A stretch of DNA of 64,000 nt from Micrococcaceae bacterium Sec5.1 (GTDB lineage Bacteria > Actinomycetota > Actinomycetes > Actinomycetales > Micrococcaceae), in contig CP143430.1 in the NCBI GenBank assembly GCA_039636795.1, positions 5,022,001-5,086,000 of the forward strand, in the 5' to 3' direction. Positions 62,461 to 64,000 of the stretch are shown here, piece after piece. The translations under genes and the position numbers were made by a program. Under the pieces are notes generated by a model. That model was not told the origin of the DNA and did not search any database. It was given only the letters and a program-made list of their open reading frames with translations. Positions within the stretch are counted from its first letter, which is position 1, and each line of letters opens with the position of its first letter.

Positions 62461-62910
62461 TTAGTTCTGGAATGAGCTGTTGAGTTTGCTGATGATAGGG
62501 AGCGCCGCGGCGAGCTGCTCGATTTCATCGCTGCTGAGCTCCTGGAGCAACCCCGCCACCATCGCGTTTCGGCGCTGGTTGGCAGATTCGACGGCGGCGG
62601 TCCCGGCTTTAGTGATAACCACCTGGACTGCGCGGGAATCGTTGACGTCGGGCTGCCTGCTGACGAGGCCTGAGCGTTCGAGCTTGATGATCTGCTCCGT
62701 GGCGCTGGGGACCTTGATCCCCAGGTTCTTGGCGATGTCACCTACGCGGAGTCCGCCGTCGGAAATCATGGAGAGCAGGCTGAGCTGCGCTGCGGTGAGT
62801 TCACCTTCCGGATCGAGGCGGCGAAACATATACACGCCCAGCCGCAAAGACTCGCGGAATTCCTGGGCGATATGGAGAAGCCGGGGGTCGGAAGCCGAAG
62901 TGCTCATCAT
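62461..62910 (-). CDS. MarR-family repressor
   Basis: This 149-residue protein has a MarR winged helix: AQLSLLSMISDGGLRVGDIA, then KNLGIKVPSATEQIIKLERS and the wing GLVSRQPDVNDSRAVQVVIT. It heads an operon with the MFS exporter. Two tandem palindromes directly upstream are probably its operators, so the pump would be induced when a ligand releases MarR. ATG 62910 or the next ATG could be the start. Confidence 0.88.
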   Translation of the reverse strand: MMSTSASDPRLLHIAQEFRESLRLGVYMFRRLDPEGELTAAQLSLLSMISDGGLRVGDIAKNLGIKVPSATEQIIKLERSGLVSRQPDVNDSRAVQVVITKAGTAAVESANQRRNAMVAGLLQELSSDEIEQLAAALPIISKLNSSFQN

Positions 62911-62912
62911 AT

Positions 62913-62941
62913 TTAGGTAGCCTAATAGTTAGGTGACCTAA
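62913..62941 (-). promoter_or_regulatory. Tandem MarR operators
   Basis: Two 13-base palindromes, TTAGGTAGCCTAA (62913-62925) and TTAGGTGACCTAA (62929-62941), are 16 bases apart centre to centre. They lie three bases upstream of the MarR start codon. Confidence 0.7.
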
Positions 62942-62959
62942 GAGTCAAGCGTAAGCGGG

Positions 62960-63484
62960 TCAAAGCTTTAGTTTCATGCCCTCATGGCTAGCGACAAAAC
63001 CCAATCGCTCGTAGAAACGATGTGCAGCCGCGCGGGACTTGTCAGTGGTCAGTTGGACCAGGGAGCATCCCCGCGCCCGCGCCTGATCGATCGCCCACTG
63101 GACCATGAGCGCGCCCACCCCCTGCCCGCGGAGCGCATCGTCCACACGGACCGCCTCGATCTGGGCACGCAACGATCCCCTGCGCGACAGGCCTGGGAGA
63201 TAGCTGAGCTGGAAAGTGGCAACGACCTCCCCGCCGAGTTCGCCCACCACCAAAAGGTGCGCGGGGTCGCCGTCGATCATTTCAAAAGCACGCTCGTACG
63301 GCGCAAGGTCGTCCAGATTTTCGCGGGTAGCGCCCAGCTGGTCATCCACCAGCAACGCAAGGATTCGCGGCACATCGGCCTTGGTAGCGCGCCGAAGACT
63401 AAACGTTCCAGAGTCGACGGCGGCAGTCATCAAAGCGGGCGCGGCAGCAGGGTCTGTGGTCACCACCCCAGCATGCCATTTCAT
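62960..63484 (-). CDS. GNAT-family N-acetyltransferase
   Basis: This 174-residue protein has the GNAT core from about residue 28: FSLRRATKADVPRILALLVD, then LRAQIEAVRVDDALRGQGVG for the acetyl-CoA loop, and LTTDKSRAAAHRFYERLGFV. The true start may be ATG 63484 or ATG 63430, since the first 18 residues are not conserved in the fold. It is divergent from the PadR gene across a palindromic region. The substrate is unknown. Confidence 0.85.
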   Translation of the reverse strand: MKWHAGVVTTDPAAAPALMTAAVDSGTFSLRRATKADVPRILALLVDDQLGATRENLDDLAPYERAFEMIDGDPAHLLVVGELGGEVVATFQLSYLPGLSRRGSLRAQIEAVRVDDALRGQGVGALMVQWAIDQARARGCSLVQLTTDKSRAAAHRFYERLGFVASHEGMKLKL

Positions 63485-63500
63485 TCAGAACTCGGTATTG

Positions 63501-63518
63501 CTAAGTACCGGTACTTAG
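63501..63518. promoter_or_regulatory. Perfect 18-bp palindrome upstream of the PadR gene
   Basis: CTAAGTACCGGTACTTAG is a perfect palindrome between the divergent GNAT and PadR genes. PadR regulators bind similar sites built on TACT/AGTA. It is a likely autoregulatory operator. Confidence 0.6.
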
Positions 63519-63569
63519 TTCTACTATGTAGTGGTAGCTAGTAATACTGAGTAGTGAAGGAGGTGTCCG

Positions 63570-63899
63570 ATGGGCAAGCAGATGACGGAGATGCTCAAAG
63601 GCACATTGGAGGGCATCGTGCTGGCCCTCCTGACCGGAAAGGCAGCGTATGGATACGAGATCACCACGCTGCTCCGGGAGCAGGGCTTCACCGAGATCGC
63701 TGAGGGCACTGTGTACGCACTGCTCGTCAGGATCGAACAAAAGGGGCTGGTAGACGTCGAAAAGCGCCCGTCTGAAAAAGGACCACCCCGCAAGGTGTAC
63801 ACGCTCAACGCGCAGGGCAAAAACGAGCTGGACGAATTCTGGAACACCTGGAGCTTCTTGTCCGAACGGCTTGAAGAGCTCCGCAAGGAAGGAAACTGA
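63570..63899 (+). CDS. PadR-family transcriptional regulator
   Basis: This 109-residue protein is a short PadR winged helix: MLKGTLEGIVLALLTGKAAY, GYEITTLLREQGFTEIAEGT, then VYALLVRIEQKGLVDVEKRP and PPRKVYTLNAQGKNELDEFW. Strong ribosome sites (GAAGGAGGTG) precede ATG 63570. It is followed after one base by a DUF1048 gene, a frequent pairing in Gram-positive bacteria. It probably represses its own operon through the palindrome upstream. Confidence 0.88.
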   Translation: MGKQMTEMLKGTLEGIVLALLTGKAAYGYEITTLLREQGFTEIAEGTVYALLVRIEQKGLVDVEKRPSEKGPPRKVYTLNAQGKNELDEFWNTWSFLSERLEELRKEGN

Positions 63900-63900
63900 C

Positions 63901-64000
63901 ATGGCAGCAAAATGGATCGAACTGGTGACCGGTTCGCTCGAGCAGAAGAAGCAGTACAAGCAGGCCAAGTCGCGGCTGGATGCCCTGCCTGAGCCCTACC
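63901..64000 (+). CDS. DUF1048 family protein, 5' part only
   Basis: The frame starts at ATG 63901, one base after the PadR stop, and runs off the right edge. The 33 visible residues, including KWIELVTGSLEQKKQYKQAK and SRLDALPEPY, match the start of DUF1048 proteins that accompany PadR regulators. The function of the family is unknown. Confidence 0.7.
   Translation, partial: MAAKWIELVTGSLEQKKQYKQAKSRLDALPEPY

Overview
The window looks like chromosome of a high-GC actinobacterium of the Micrococcaceae, most likely an Arthrobacter or Paenarthrobacter. The basis is the strong G/C bias at third codon positions, frequent GTG starts, and the catabolic gene content (creatinase with a SoxBDAG sarcosine oxidase, a hut cluster, many MFS pumps). 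No database was searched, so the genus is an inference. I saw no rRNA, tRNA or CRISPR array.

Layout. 1-12.4 kb is mixed: the tail of an AAA ATPase, LtrA, a HipBA-type toxin-antitoxin pair behind two palindromic operators, an HD hydrolase, a divergent SDR/TetR pair, a HEPN/Abi-like protein, a family VIII esterase, GluQRS, two Lrp-type regulators with a LysE exporter, and an ArsR/SRPBCC pair. 12.5-15.2 kb holds a DUF4383 membrane protein and a two-component system. 15.3-35.1 kb is a catabolic region. An IclR regulator, creatinase and an MFS carrier are followed by GntR, then glyA-soxB-soxD-soxA-soxG-sdaA-purU as one overlapping operon, then PucR, an NCS1 permease and a PuuE-like deacetylase. 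Together these would turn creatine into sarcosine, glycine, serine and pyruvate, with one-carbon units handled on folate. Between the two halves lies a patch of palindromic repeats interrupted by an IS3-family element.

35.1-48.9 kb has DUF456, malic enzyme, a TetR regulator and a tandem array of five secreted FG-GAP proteins with an exact 50-residue repeat. It continues with an MFS carrier, an RraA-like protein and a DHA2 drug pump. 49-59.3 kb is a histidine-utilisation region. It contains a HAL-like lyase that lacks the MIO-forming Ala-Ser-Gly, urocanase, a QAT/OpuA-type ABC transporter, an IclR regulator, an M20 amidohydrolase and HutF. No imidazolonepropionase (hutI) is present. 59.7-64 kb holds a sugar porter, a MarR-controlled MFS pump, a GNAT acetyltransferase and a PadR/DUF1048 pair cut by the window edge.

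The most unusual items are the five-gene FG-GAP array, the MIO-less HAL homologue beside hutU, and a palindromic repeat family built from a short motif spaced at 32 bp. A set of long imperfect intergenic hairpins is also notable, two of which belong to one sequence family.
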